DNA of 64,000 nucleotides from Mactra quadrangularis (taxonomy: Eukaryota > Mollusca > Bivalvia > Venerida > Mactridae), in NCBI GenBank assembly GCA_025267735.1, contig CM046304.1:2480001-2544000 (forward strand). Direction: 5' to 3'. The notes below the pieces were generated by a model, which saw only the letters and a program-made list of their open reading frames with translations, made no database searches and was not told where the DNA came from. A program made the position numbers and the translations under genes. Numbering within the stretch: position 1 is the stretch's first letter; the number at the start of each line of letters is the position of its first letter. Positions 37,001 to 47,900 of this stretch are shown in pieces.

Positions 37001-40000
37001 TTTGTTTGGGTTTTATGGCCCATCAACACATAAAGGTTATATCGCAAAGTTTAAAAGAGCTGTAAGTCTTTTCATTCTTGACATATTACAATGATACCTA
37101 CTCAAGGCTAAGCGGAAATGTGTATTTGCTTCACATCACATCTCTAAGACCAGTTTTATACTCTTTGCCAATGCCCTGTATTTTTTTTTTTTGGTTTAAG
37201 GCCATAGCAACATATTGTATAGGTCAGTCAACCTACTCACTGTTCCTGGAAAGGCTAAATCTCTGGATTTAACTGTTAACCAACTACTAAGCACATACTT
37301 CGTCAGTGATTGACAACTGTCCTACATAATTGAGAATCATTGGTAGGAGGGAGAATAGCCTTTGAAATTATTTCATAACCAAGCTCCACGAAAGTGTGCC
37401 CCATCAGGGAATTGAACCCACAATCCCTCAATCAGCAGACTTGCATGCTACCAACTGAGCTAGCTGGGCAGCTGCTAACACCCTGTGAAAATATTCCTTT
37501 TCAGCATGCTACAGTGACAAGTTGTGGTGCTTTTTTGAATAGGAAAAGATAAGTGTTTGCAAAAAGTATAAAACTGTCGTTGGAAATGTGAATTGCAGCA
37601 AATACACCTTTTTTGCTCAGCCTCAAGTATGTATCATTACAATCTGACAAGAATTAAAATACTGACAGCTCTTTAAAACTCCCGACTCAAAGCTGATTTT
37701 TCAATGTTATCTACTTGAGACCATAGCATTTGTGGTGTCATAGTCACGTGGTATTGCCGCCATGTGACTCTTGCTAGCCATATATAGTCCAGCACGGCTT
37801 TTATTCAGTATTTGGGGAAGGGGCGTGGGGCCTTTTTTATATAAAACACTTGGGGAAATTTCATAGGAATTTTTTTAGATAGGGGAACAAAAAATCCAAG
37901 GTAAACTGCAAATTTGTGGAAAACTGCAAGACTTCATAGAAATTTTAAGAGGGGAAGGCGCCTGTAAACAGCCCCTGTTATGTAAGGGAAAAAGGTCTGT
38001 CCAGCAGGGGCGGATCCAGGATTTTTTTCTAGGGGGGGTGTCCGAACTTTTCTGGGGGGTCCAAACTTTCGAACCACATTAACATTATACATTTTTTGCA
38101 GAATAATGCAACATGTTGATAATAAAAACTACATAACCATTAAATCTATATTAATCACCGAGAAAAATTGCTTCCTGATACTTAAAAATGACTTACAGTC
38201 AAGAAATACACTAATTAATAGACAGGTACGTTTGGGAAATTCTAGGGAGGATCCAGACCCCACTGACCCCCCCTCTGGATCCGCCTACGTCCAGGGTCAT
38301 AGTTTTGCCTATTACAATATAATACATAGTACATACCATTGTCATCATCATTCTTGTACGCTCCATTGTCTTTGCCTACATTATCAATGAGAAGAAATAA
38401 AGAAATTCTATGATGGTTGTGTGTGAGAGGATATACATTTAATGATAATGATAAACTACAATGGTGAAATGAATTCATGGAATGATTAAGAGCAGATCCA
38501 GATTTTTTCGTGTTTATTAATATGGGGTCAAAACAATAAAATTAACTTGGGCTTAACTAATCGGTCAAATCAATAAAAACTTTACTCTCTATATAGAATT
38601 CCTGTTCTCAGGTTTTCATTTATTGGAGTTAACGCCGTGTTAACACAATTTAGGTCATTTTACGGCGTCCAGCACACCTAATCTAGCTTTCCTGGACCAT
38701 TGTCTATAACCAGTACTCACCTACCCTTCCACAAGGCCGGAAACTTCTCCATATTATCTAATCAATGGAGGAAAATAGACATTATTGTCAAATTTTCATG
38801 GAAGGGTATAACCTCCCCGGGTGGGATTCAAACCACACCGCCTCGGGCACGAGATTCCAAATCCTGGCATGCTACAAAACTGGGCTATTGACCCTCGTTT
38901 CAGGTTTTCAAAATAATTGTTAGAATATACAAGTGGTTATGGATAAAGTTCATCATAGCCCTGCCAGCAATATTTATTCTTAATAGTAAATAATACTGTT
39001 TTGGCTGCAGAAAAATTGTTTAAAACATCAAGTGACTGTCCCAGGCACTTGCTTCTTGGTAGATTGTAAATAGTTTTTTTTCATTTTGAGAATTCTTGAA
39101 ATTTCAGGACCCCTAATCTGGGTCTGCCCTTTATTCATACAGTAAAAATACAAGGAATTACAATGATGGTACAGTAAACAGAAATAAACAATGACAACAA
39201 ATACAAATATATGTAAGGGAAGATATATGCGATAAGCTATGATGATTAACTATACATGTAAATAAATTATTCAGAAGAATGATCAATACTACGAGTAGTT
39301 TACTTCTAATATTAATCATGTATCAACCATACATTAACAGCTGATCAGGAAGTGGTCTGGCAGGAAAAGTGACTTTATTAGAGCTAGTGTGAGAGACTAC
39401 CCTATCTCTCATGTTTTGTAATATTTGAACTATTTGTGTACTTTGAACCTACTTTAAATGTAAGCTAATTATTAAGTTTTGTCCTATCTTTAGGAAATTT
39501 AGTACAAATAGTTACAATCTGAATGACAAACAGCTAGTAACCTGACCAGATTCCGAGTCACGGTTCAACCGACTCTGCATCTGGTCCAGTTGCAAGCTAA
39601 TTTGGCCCCTGGTCATGTTCCAAGCTATCCCAAAAGCTATCATAATTGTCCACGCAGGATAATTATAAGGGGAGACTACTTTTAGGTAATATTTTTATTG
39701 ATAACTTAGGCACTTGGACTTATTGAGGAAAATTGTGCTTAATTAGGGAGGAAATTTTAATACCCCCCTCCCAACAACAACTCAATTAATAATCACTTTC
39801 TCTTGTTTTGCCGAGAGAAGGTCATATTCATATACTTAATAGTAACTGCTTAATGAGTGACAATGTATTCACATGTGATGTATTTAGGGTAATCAATCAA
39901 TACACCGTGAGACAGTGTAGGTCAATATTTGTTAAACATTAAACAAATACTATCACAGTCTTCATAGATTCTAATGACGATACATGCCATGTAATGATGT

Positions 40001-41624
40001 ACGACCTATCATGTACTATCCTGTGCCGACTAGCATCCTATATCTGTCATCGCATGTAACCAACAAGCCTAAAGTCCCAGTTTAGTGAAAATTGATTTGG
40101 GCTAGTGACAATTACTTATTCATTAAGTCGACTAGTTGATAATTTTGTCATTACTTTGAAAATTTTATTTACCCCCACTCCTAAATATTCATTCAAGGGC
40201 TTTACTTGCCTTTGATCTACAAAAAAACATTGTGTAACCCTTTGTAACCCTTAAAAATTATAGGTATGGTAATCCATCAACATTTATAAGACCATTTTAA
40301 AACCTTTTATCCCCATCCATGGCCACCAAAAGACTAGATCACTGTTTTGACAGCAGACTAAGATGACCTTCACATTAGTTGATTAATTAATTGTTTAAAA
40401 AAGACTTTTATGGAAAGTTACTATCAGCATCATTATATATTACTGGAGGGTCCAAGATAGGGGAATGTGTTTGCTAAAAACTAAGAAGGGTCACTTTATT
40501 GTAATTTATTTGTAAGTCTTTTAATATTTAGGGTATCGTTAACAGTAAGTTATTAACTTATTACAAAAACAATCTTTATCTTAACCCACAAGCCCGAACC
40601 CATGGGCTAGTTAAAACTTCTTACATGTATTTCATACCTATTATTATGCTAGTTGATAATACCGCCCATTCGCTATAAAATGTAATAAATCGGGCATGAG
40701 CTTTAACAAACTTTAAAAAGGCTGCGATATAGTTTGACAAACGTAAGGGTCCATAGCTTGTGTCAAATCATATTCATGTCTTATAAATAATTCATTTTAT
40801 TTTCGAGCAACGATGGCAATTACCTGTATATATTTTACATTCGCAGTCTTAAGTTAAGACTTAACATGACTCGCAAAATAATAACTACACATTAAATAAC
40901 TTAATCATTTGAAAACTTCTAATAACAATCTATCAATCCGTAAACAACGAAACATTTTACATTTAAGATGAATCATTCACAAACACATTTTATATGACGC
41001 TAGTCACATGTAAGTATGTAAGTAATAATCAGTGACTTCCTTTTAAACAAGGGAGGCAAATCTTACAAACACAATTTTTTCACCAAAAAATACCTAATTG
41101 AAAGTAATAAAGTTCCTTACTAAACAGTAGTTTTAATAAACAATATGATGAATTTCTCTCATAAAATAGACTGAATAAAATGTAAACAATGCCGATCAAT
41201 TTGATTTTGAATAATTTCACTTAATATGTTGATTTTATTAACTAGGTCGGCTGCCATGTTGGTTTTCACAACATATTCAATTTACGAGAAGCCTGCAAAT
41301 GTGCCTTAAAATACGATTGATACAGGGCATTGGTGACTACAGGAATTGTGTAAATGTGACAAGAAAAGCCACAGGATGCGAACAGCTGGATGACAATGCG
41401 TAAAAACGCCTCAAATGCAAGCGTGAAACACATGAAATGCGGCATATCAAAGTGAAAAATGTTGACACGAGTGCGGGGAAAATGCATAGTCAGCAAAAGA
41501 AAGGAAATGTCGAGAACAATACAAGCGTAAAAGAAGTCGTGACATCCACAAAGTCTAATACAATCAAATATTTAAGACACATACCCTGAGCTTGTTGCTC
41601 GTCACCACTCTCTCTATCCGACAT
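24921..41624 (-). CDS. PURA: PURA-type purine-rich element binding protein (complete, 8 coding exons)
   Basis: Single-stranded DNA/RNA-binding protein of the Pur family, known to act in transcription, replication and mRNA transport. Coding exons on the minus strand, in order: 41585-41624, 38337-38375, 32264-32370, 30639-30741, 29304-29422, 26318-26438, 25702-25808, 24921-25028. Phases agree throughout and give 247 residues. Three PUR repeats at about 29-96, 108-176 and 184-247 carry the family signatures [37 protein letters not shown] and [18 protein letters not shown], each followed by a helix half (AEFRDHL..., GLIEFRDAL..., [11 protein letters not shown]). The N-terminus [11 protein letters not shown] is acidic, as in other animal Pur proteins. 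The long glutamine/glycine tracts of vertebrate Pur-alpha are absent. Divergent from the gene at 41.9-48.1 kb. Confidence 0.96.
25361..25523 (+). repeat. Two-copy tandem duplication, about 83-bp unit
   Basis: CAATTATGTGACTTATTAATG ... CAATATCATTGCCTACATG occurs twice in succession in PURA intron 7, with few differences. Confidence 0.85.
25702..25808 (-). CDS. PURA: PURA coding exon 7 (PUR repeat III, beta half)
   Basis: Encodes [16 protein letters not shown] and [19 protein letters not shown]. Enters phase 1, leaves phase 0. Confidence 0.95.
26318..26438 (-). CDS. PURA: PURA coding exon 6 (PUR repeat II, helix half)
   Basis: Encodes [20 protein letters not shown] then [20 protein letters not shown]. 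Enters phase 0, leaves phase 1. Confidence 0.95.
26741..26875. mobile_element. Family G palindromic MITE, copy 4 (short)
   Basis: TTCAACTGTCAGAGGTGCAG ... CTGATTTAAATACTCA and inverted TAAATCAGTGGGGTTA ... CAATTGAATAAA, in PURA intron 5. Confidence 0.8.
27755..28005 (+). repeat. Tandem repeat, about 27-bp unit
   Basis: About nine imperfect copies of CCCTCTGTTACACTCAAAAT followed by AGTTTAG. It produces a spurious repetitive minus-strand reading frame. Units are contiguous with no unique spacers. Confidence 0.9.
29304..29422 (-). CDS. PURA: PURA coding exon 5 (PUR repeat II, beta half)
   Basis: Encodes a linker [20 protein letters not shown] and [19 protein letters not shown]. Enters phase 1, leaves phase 0. 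Confidence 0.95.
29461..29530. mobile_element. Family G MITE, half copy
   Basis: Only the left arm is visible (TTCTTCAACTGTCAGTGGGG ... GAATTTAAATGCATAC), directly upstream (minus sense) of PURA exon 5. Confidence 0.6.
30639..30741 (-). CDS. PURA: PURA coding exon 4 (PUR repeat I, helix half)
   Basis: Encodes [20 protein letters not shown] followed by [14 protein letters not shown]. Enters phase 0, leaves phase 1. Confidence 0.95.
30875..31104 (-). repeat. Dispersed repeat J, copy 2 (inverted)
   Basis: Reverse-complement copy of 7280-7522, from ATGTAATGTGGAAACCACAT to ACACCCGCCCGCCCG, in PURA intron 3. Confidence 0.8.
31440..31880 (-). mobile_element. Cluster of tRNA-derived SINEs, - orientation
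   Basis: A full SINE (about 31512-31790; reversed tRNA head GAATCGAACCCATAACCCC ... ACTGAGTTAGCCGGGCAG) is flanked on both sides by partial SINE heads sharing GTCCAGGAATGGAACCT.CGACTC. This fits insertion of one SINE into or beside another. Confidence 0.7.
31930..32125 (-). mobile_element. Second SINE family, - orientation, copy 1
   Basis: GGTCATATATACGACGGACAG ... TTCTATCACCAGTACTAAC ... CTCCGAATTCGAAGTCAGAC ... ATGCTAACCACAACGACAC. The right part resembles a reversed tRNA (ATGCTAACCAC..CG.CAC). Near-identical copy at 60538-60735. Confidence 0.7.
32264..32370 (-). CDS. PURA: PURA coding exon 3 (PUR repeat I, beta half)
   Basis: Encodes [15 protein letters not shown] and [20 protein letters not shown]. 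Enters in phase 1, leaves in phase 0. The donor GTTTGT is slightly weak. Confidence 0.95.
32371..34019. other. PURA intron 2, AT-rich part without recognised elements
   Basis: Nothing coding is supported. A few weak resemblances to dispersed repeats occur (about 33360-33590), otherwise AT-rich unique-looking sequence. Confidence 0.5.
34020..34095. mobile_element. Family D palindrome, copy 3
   Basis: TCGAGGGTTGCCCGTAAGACT ... CTAGTCTTGTGAGCAATCCTTGA, same fold as 17163-17239. Confidence 0.75.
34768..35090 (+). repeat. Tandem repeat, about 60-bp unit with poly-C runs
   Basis: About five copies of TATGAGGTCTCTGTCACTCG + TACAGTCTATTTCAGTATTTCT + a C run of 5-13. An isolated poly-C run also occurs at about 34430. 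Long open frames here come from the repeat. Confidence 0.85.
35379..35684. mobile_element. Family F MITE, copy 2 (nested)
   Basis: AGCCTGTTCAATCTCCCTAAAC ... GTTTAGGGTAATTGAACAGGCT. Same internal inverted repeat as 11261-11584. Confidence 0.85.
35701..35845. mobile_element. Family G palindromic MITE, copy 5 (nested)
   Basis: ACATTGACCCCATTGATTTAAAT arm and inverted AATTTAAATCAGTGGGGTTAATG arm; 16 bp after the family F copy. Confidence 0.8.
36309..36605 (-). mobile_element. tRNA-derived SINE, - orientation
   Basis: Body begins with ACCATAGCAACACGCTTTATAG and ends with reversed tRNA head GGGAATCGAACCCATGACCC (B box) and AAGCTAGCTGGG (A box). Confidence 0.8.
36783..36900 (+). repeat. Short tandem repeat, about 40-50-bp unit
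   Basis: Roughly three diverged copies of TCAGTACAGTATGACC ... CCTA.CTA. Gives a chance reading frame. Confidence 0.55.
37185..37478 (-). mobile_element. tRNA-derived SINE, - orientation
   Basis: Same family as 36309-36605: GGCCATAGCAACATATTGTATAG ... GGGAATTGAACCCACAATCCC ... CTACCAACTGAGCTAGCTGGG. Confidence 0.8.
37797..38005 (+). repeat. Dispersed repeat, copy 2 (TTCAGTATTTGGGGAAGGGG family)
   Basis: Matches 1264-1468 along its whole length, same orientation; abuts the hAT-like element that follows. Confidence 0.75.
38005..38286. mobile_element. hAT-like MITE (CAGGGGCGGATCCAGG ends)
   Basis: Left end CAGGGGCGGATCCAGG and right end CTCTGGATCCGCCTACG are inverted. CAG.GGCGGATCCAG termini are common among animal hAT elements. 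About 50 bp from PURA exon 2. Confidence 0.65.
38337..38375 (-). CDS. PURA: PURA coding exon 2 (39-nt microexon)
   Basis: 39 nt between AATGTAG and GTATGT, phase 1 on both sides, encoding [13 protein letters not shown]. Because 39 is a multiple of three, it can be skipped without changing frame, so it may be an alternative cassette. The assignment rests on splice signals and an open frame, not on a conserved motif. Confidence 0.65.
38615..38905 (-). mobile_element. Third SINE family, - orientation, copy 1
   Basis: GAGTTAACGCCGTGTTAACAC ... CAAGGCCGGAAACTTCTCC ... GTGGGATTCAAACCACACCG (reversed B box) ... GGCATGCTACAAAACTGGGC. Nearly identical to 51433-51712. Confidence 0.8.
38906..41584. other. 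Rest of PURA intron 1
   Basis: No coding exon or clear mobile element. AT-rich; a diverged fragment of a repeat with GTGAAAATT..TTTGGGCTAGTGA text at about 40075-40160 resembles 1480-1560. Chance open frames only. Confidence 0.5.
41585..41624 (-). CDS. PURA: PURA coding exon 1
   Basis: ATG at 41622-41624; encodes [13 protein letters not shown], ending in phase 1 at a GTATGT donor. Acidic start typical of the family. Confidence 0.9.
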
Positions 41625-41943
41625 TTTCAACCCTACACCGACACTCTAAAGCCTCCTTCTAATTTACTAATGAATTATTCATGAGGTCAACGGGGTTCAA
41701 ATTTCTCAGTTCGGTTTCAGAACTGCAATAGAAAACATAAATATGAGTGCAAAATGACCGTGCATGACATGGAGAATGTTTATTTGCTCTAAATATCGAT
41801 ATAAGGGGGAAATGTCACACCTCCACCTGTTTTTTCGGCAAACATGAAAAGGCCGACTTAGGTAACCCGTTGATTGGTCACACATGACATGACGTCATGC
41901 GAACGCGGTTTTATTCAAAACTCTACTAACAAAAAAAGAAAGA
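41625..41943. promoter_or_regulatory. Candidate bidirectional promoter between PURA and the divergent gene
   Basis: The interval between the PURA ATG and the candidate first exon of the + strand gene. A perfect palindromic TGACGTCA (CRE-type site) is at 41890-41897, and a CCAAT box in reverse (ATTGG) at about 41873-41877. The piece is more CG-rich than its surroundings (CGGCAAACATG, GCGAACGCGG). Transcription start sites cannot be seen. Confidence 0.4.
41890..41897. promoter_or_regulatory. CRE-like site TGACGTCA
   Basis: Perfect 8-bp palindrome recognised by CREB/ATF-type factors in animals, 266 bp upstream of the PURA start and 47 bp before the candidate start codon of the divergent gene. 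Confidence 0.45.
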
Positions 41944-41968
41944 ATGCCGGAAAATATGATCGAGAAAG
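41944..41968 (+). CDS. Candidate first coding exon of the uncharacterised gene
   Basis: ATG CCG GAA AAT ATG ATC GAG AAA G, followed by a GTTGGT donor of moderate quality. It ends in phase 1, exactly what exon 44373 needs (codon completes to Glu). It sits just beyond the CRE-like site. ATGAATG at about 42970, before GTGACG, is an alternative of the same phase. Confidence 0.35.
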
Positions 41969-44900
41969 GTTGGTTCAAAACAAGTTATTCTTACCGTCAT
42001 ACGTTCTTTTCCTGTCTGATCGAAATTCCTGGAAAAATGTCTGCGTTACGTCACAGATTTATTTCGTCCTAAAGATTTTCGCCCACGGACCTATATTGTC
42101 CCCGATTCTACCCAAGATACTTTATTCAATTCAGCTTGTTTAACTCAAAGACTCACTGTTTTCTAAAATAAGCTTGATTTCTAAATTTATTAAATAGACC
42201 GAACTTAAAAGTTTTATTGAACATTGTTCGATATATCGTATCGATACGACTGCTGTGTACGAGAGTAAGGACAGTTGTTTTGCAGTGCGGTTTTTGTCCG
42301 CTAAACGGACATTACTTAGTACAGTAGTACTGAATTGGGACCCAAAACAGAACATATTTTTTTTGAAGGCAGCGAAGAAAGCATATTTAGATGAGGCTTT
42401 CATTGTTGAAAGCTTTGCTGGTGAAAGAGATTTCGAACTATGTAAGCTGCATCATTGGACATTTTTCGTGCACACAAGGGGAGGGGGACGCCCAGTCCTT
42501 ATTCTCATTGTCCGATTATCTGACCCCTCAAAGAAGAAACAACATCGTGTGGACATATTTCTTTATGTTGAAAAATATATTGCCCCGATACACAGTGGTT
42601 GTGACAATGCAGGCCTATAGTTGAGCTATCTTGGCGTGTAGGAACGGGGGAGCTAAGGAGCTCTAGGCCCTCCAATACTTTTTAAAGTAGCCTAATGTGA
42701 TTTACACAAAAAACTAGATTGAGAAAATCACCTCTGTTTTCCTATTGGACAAAACTTCATTTATTGCAAAAAATAGAACCTCTAATCTGAAAATGCCTCC
42801 AACCTCGTAGTTTTGTGAGGTCGCAAACATAAATTTACCCATTAGGTATATTCACAGTTACAACATCTCTGCAGTAAGTATGCTTATCCAGAACGTGTCG
42901 GATAACATTTCCAAGAATTTAATAAACTGAAGGAAATATCTACCAGGAAACAAATTTATGATTCACATGAATGGTGACGTCGGTATCCGAGAATTGTTTT
43001 ATAGTGCTTTCTGAGAAAATATCTTGCTCAGTTTGATACATTGACGTATCCAACAAGAGGAACTGCAATTTTCAGATACCGATTTTGACTCCCATCCCAT
43101 TAATTAAGTAAAAGTCAATCGTTTTGGCTTGACTTTTTACCTAAAAAGGTTTCTCGAAATTTTTTCTTTTACTGAATCCCCACATTTTTTTCTGTTGGAT
43201 TCCATTGGCGAACATTTTATCTGACGTCCTAGTGAATAAGACTTAATTCTTGGAAAAGATAAAACATACACTGAAAACACAGTCAATTAGTTTATAGAAA
43301 TCCCAAAGCAATGATAATAGTTCAATTCGTGGAAAAAATCATCTTTGTCGTATTCTAATCAAAGTACTGAAGGTTCTGAAGGAATGATAATGTATATCGT
43401 CATAGATAAAATACGGTTGCGTTTGTACTCGTAGTCTTTATAATGACCTCTTGCACAATTTATTCTGTTAAGAAATTTTCCCAAGCTGTTAAATGGATTT
43501 ATTGAAATTTCGTGGACATAAGGAAAATGTTCACACTCAGGCAAAGAAGGGATACAACTGTGTAGACGTTATTTTAAAGTTAAATTTGAGTAGCATCCCC
43601 GTCTTCAAAACAAATGGTAATGCTGGTTAAAATATGATTTATATAGAGCTACTTGAATTCTCAAATATAGTCTTCAAAATACATACTGATGTGCAGAAAT
43701 CATACTTTGAACCATCATTTTTGATGCCCTAGTGAGAACACCTGACCACCAGGTGTGTATAATGTTCACGAGAATGTACATGAATGACAACTTGATCTTA
43801 AAAGAGCGCCCAGTAAGGCCATGCCATACCGGAATTTTGTTAAGCGTCCGCGCGTAGGTTTTAATAAAAACCCACAAAATTGTTGGTGAATTTTTCTTAA
43901 ATTATTCTGTTGTTCCGGGATTCGATCGTGCGACTTTATGCACGACTCATGCAGGTTGTTCGACTTCTCACCAAGACAAACGAAAACAACAGCGTAATCA
44001 CAACCTCCAGCAAAACATAAACAGCTCTTGTAACCATACATTATTTCCCTTCTCTGTATGAAAAAGGATTGGTGTGGTGTTTTGGAACGACCAGAGTCAT
44101 GAACGCTTTTTTAGAATCGCAAGTGATTGAAATATTTAATATGTAAAATATTTGTGTTTTTGTTTTCAGTTTGTGTGTTTTAGTGAACTAGGTTTGTCGA
44201 ACTTTTGTACCTAGGCTTGTCGAACTTGAGTTGACGCTTAACAGAATTCAAATTTGGCATGGCCTAAACATAACAACTGGATGTGTAAAGCTATGATCAT
44301 CAGAGAAAGCTTTAAACAAACCATTTACTTAATCATTGGTCTCGATATAGTGTCTATAATTTGTAATTTCAGAAAATGAACAAGTTCTTGAGCCTAGTGA
44401 TTTTTCGTCAAATGCAAGAACTGACATCCTTGATAAATATTCTCGTTTCCATGGAAAGACAGAATTTTCAGTATGGTGTAATGCACCGGACGTAAAATAC
44501 ATCGACAGTTTTCGTGATTTAATCTATGACATTAATCCACATCATATCACCTGTGTTTATAAGAAAATGTTCGAGACTGCTGCTACGATGAATTTGTTAA
44601 ATGTAGCTGGAGATGGCTGTCTTGAGGCTGGAGCTTCTGATAGGTGTGTATGTAGACTAGTTTAGATTAGCTATGTTTAAGCCCATTTCAACAGTCAGAA
44701 TGATATAATGCGAATCATTCATCTATTCATCATTAACATACATGGAGCCATTTAAAGCTTACTATATCGACCCAATTACTGATTATGTAAATGAGATTTT
44801 TGTACCATATGATTATGTAAATGAGATTTTGTACCATATGATTATGTAAATGAGATTTTGTACCATATGATTATGTAAATGAGATTTTGTACCATATGAT

Positions 44901-47900
44901 TATGTAAATGAGATTTTGTACCATATGATTATGTAAATGAGATTTTTGTACCATATGATTATGTAAATGAGATTTTGTACCATATGATATCAGAAAGTAT
45001 AATCTGTTTGATATTTTTCAAACAAACCTTAGAATACCTTTAATAATTTTAAGATCGCTGTTGCATATTCTTCAAACAATAATTTTTTTTAATTGAAAAA
45101 ATAAAATACTGAATCTGTACTATATAGCGTTCTTAGATGTTCAATGCACTGGTGTCTCATCAGCCGAATAGATGAAATATCGATTTTGTATAACACGTAA
45201 GCGATACTTGTTACAGGGAAATACCAGAGAGTCCATCTGGCTTTAAAGGTGACGCTAAACCTGAAGTAAGTTTGAATTCTTTTCTACACGATGTTATAGA
45301 CAAAAGTAACTCATGTGTATACAGCAGCATTGGTAATAGTCAAATACAACCAGAAAAGAAGAGACCAAATACAACGGTAAAGTATCAATGCTTAAATTGT
45401 TAAACACTCGTAGCATATTTAAATCTGTATAATTGTTAAATGCCTTTTTGATGAAGCAATTCATGGCTGTTTGAGTATATCATGGTCAGTAAAAAAATGT
45501 TGATGGTTACACTGATTTGGCCGAAATATAACTGGATGAATTTTATGTATACATGGCATATTAACTCAGATATCACTTATATTGATATGCACGTCAGAAT
45601 ACTTTTTAGATAATATTAATGGCGAATAATTTATATGAAAAACTTAAGTTATACCATTTGCCCAGAACAAACTGTCATAATGGAAAACATTAATTTAGAA
45701 CAGACAACCCTGACAAATTCAGAGTATTAGACCACTTATTGCCCCTTTGTTACACATTTGAAGATATTACGACGAAAAGTGTATCGATTCAAGTGATTAT
45801 TTCTGTTTTTATTTCAGACAGATATCATGAGATGGGAGGTTTGTGATACACCTCATGCTGTTTGGAACACAGGGTATCAAAAGACGTCATCTGATGAAGT
45901 AAGGGAATACAATAGAAAACAAACACAGAAAACCACGTGCTACCGAGCTATATCCCCTTCATTGAAAACCTTTCCTACCGTTCTAAGAACTGTCAAAGGT
46001 AATAACTACGATCAGAGAAGTAGAAATGGTTCCGCCGGAAGTACAACTACAGCGTCACCTAGTGAGCGATCTATGTCTTCACGTGGAAGAGCTTCGTCAA
46101 GAGAAAGAGCGCCATCACGTGAAAGAGCTCACTCTAGAGGTTCAACTACACCAAGAGATTTAAGTCAACGCTCGAGTTCAACGGGTATTGTGTGTTCTAC
46201 ACCAGTCAAAGACGGTTGGAGGTTGGGTCGTTATCTTCAAAATACCTACTATATTGACAGATACAGGTAATAATGTTTAATTCCTTAATACAGCTAGATC
46301 CTTTGTTTTTGAGTACTGAGTTACTTTATCATTTACCTCAAAGATTGAAATATGTACCCAAGTTGTTCAGGGCTATCTTCCAATGCAACTAGTGTTTCTA
46401 GATCGTATATTTCCAAACCAGTTCAGTAGATTTTTTGCAAAGTCACATTACCAAAGTGAGCATTGAATTGTATAGCATAATAGCAACGCATTTGGCTCGT
46501 GGCAGCATGTGAATTGGTTTTAGCATAACAATGTATGACGTACATTTTGTTTATTATAAAAACGTTAATTGTTAGTGCAATGAATTTTTATCAGGATACA
46601 TAACTCATACTTGTAATTATTTTTTAGTTAACTTTTTATCGTTAACATTTTCGAACTACGTATAAAATATGTTACACTTAAGCAATAGAAACACGCTATT
46701 TATGTGAGCATTAAAATAGCTGGAGTAATGCCGATTTATTTTGGCCTGATTGTGAAACAAGTTCTTAAAATTTAGTTTCTTGCTCTAGGAAACATCTAGA
46801 TAGGTTGGTTTTGGGTGCAGTTTGAACCAATGGTGAAAAAGCTACTCAATGCTTATCAGGAAGCGTTAAAATGTCATTGTGATCCCAACATTCTACTAGT
46901 TCAGCAAAAAAGTACAACCCTGCAATATAATGGTAATTATTTTTCAGGGAGGAATATACATACCAACGTTTATTTGAAACTTTAACATCTGGTCCAGGTG
47001 TTACCAACAATGAGCCTCAAGTTTGTCCATGTGGACACCCTTTATGTCCTGGAGCTGTTGTGTCATCTAACTGTATAAATAGATGGTATCCTAAATCGGA
47101 TCAACAAAACCAAGCGAAATGCTCAGTGACTCAGAAGGCACCATGTATTACATCTGGGGTACCAATACCTAAAAGAACACCAGTGTTGAAAACAAGACCT
47201 CCGCCTCCACCGAAACATAGAAGACCAATGCCTTATGTACTGGTATTGTAAAACACATCTTTTTTATTTATCTATTAGCCTACGGGCCAATTCGAAAGCA
47301 AGTGTGTCGATATCTTATTCAAGGCACAATTGCCTTGTTTAGTAACCACTGGACGTGTTTCTTTTACGCACCAATCGAAGTCAGTTGGTTTGTATTTTAT
47401 ACAAACGACTGGGAGTATGGTTATTATATATCGCTCTCTTTATCAATCTGTTTTTATCCATCTTCACAAACTCTTGGTCAGAATGTTCTGCTTTGTCTTA
47501 AAGATGTGCTTATTTCGTCAATTTTGCCAATCTACCAGAGTTAAAGCCAGTGAATTGTTAACGAGCGTATTTTGATTGTCTGAATTTGTCAATCTAAACT
47601 ACCTCCCATCAATGAATGAATACTTTTACCATTGTCGATTGTAAATTTTCAGGCTTTCTTTAAGGATTTGATAATGTCTCTATAGATATGCTTTCTAAAG
47701 GTCACAGAGATAGTTGCTTTAAAAAATGTACATTTTTCAAACCAATGATTTTATTACTATCAACAAATGCCCGTGCTTCATTACATAACACCAGTCTGTA
47801 CATAACGATCATAAGTGTATCTGGTACGTATATTTTCAGCAAGTACCAAAGATTGATGATTGCTCTATGAAGACAACAGCTCTTGGCTTTCCTCGTGATG

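Noticed and set aside
42255..42620. 121-residue frame in the first intron of the uncharacterised gene
   Set aside because: No family signature, overlapping alternative frames, no convincing splice link.
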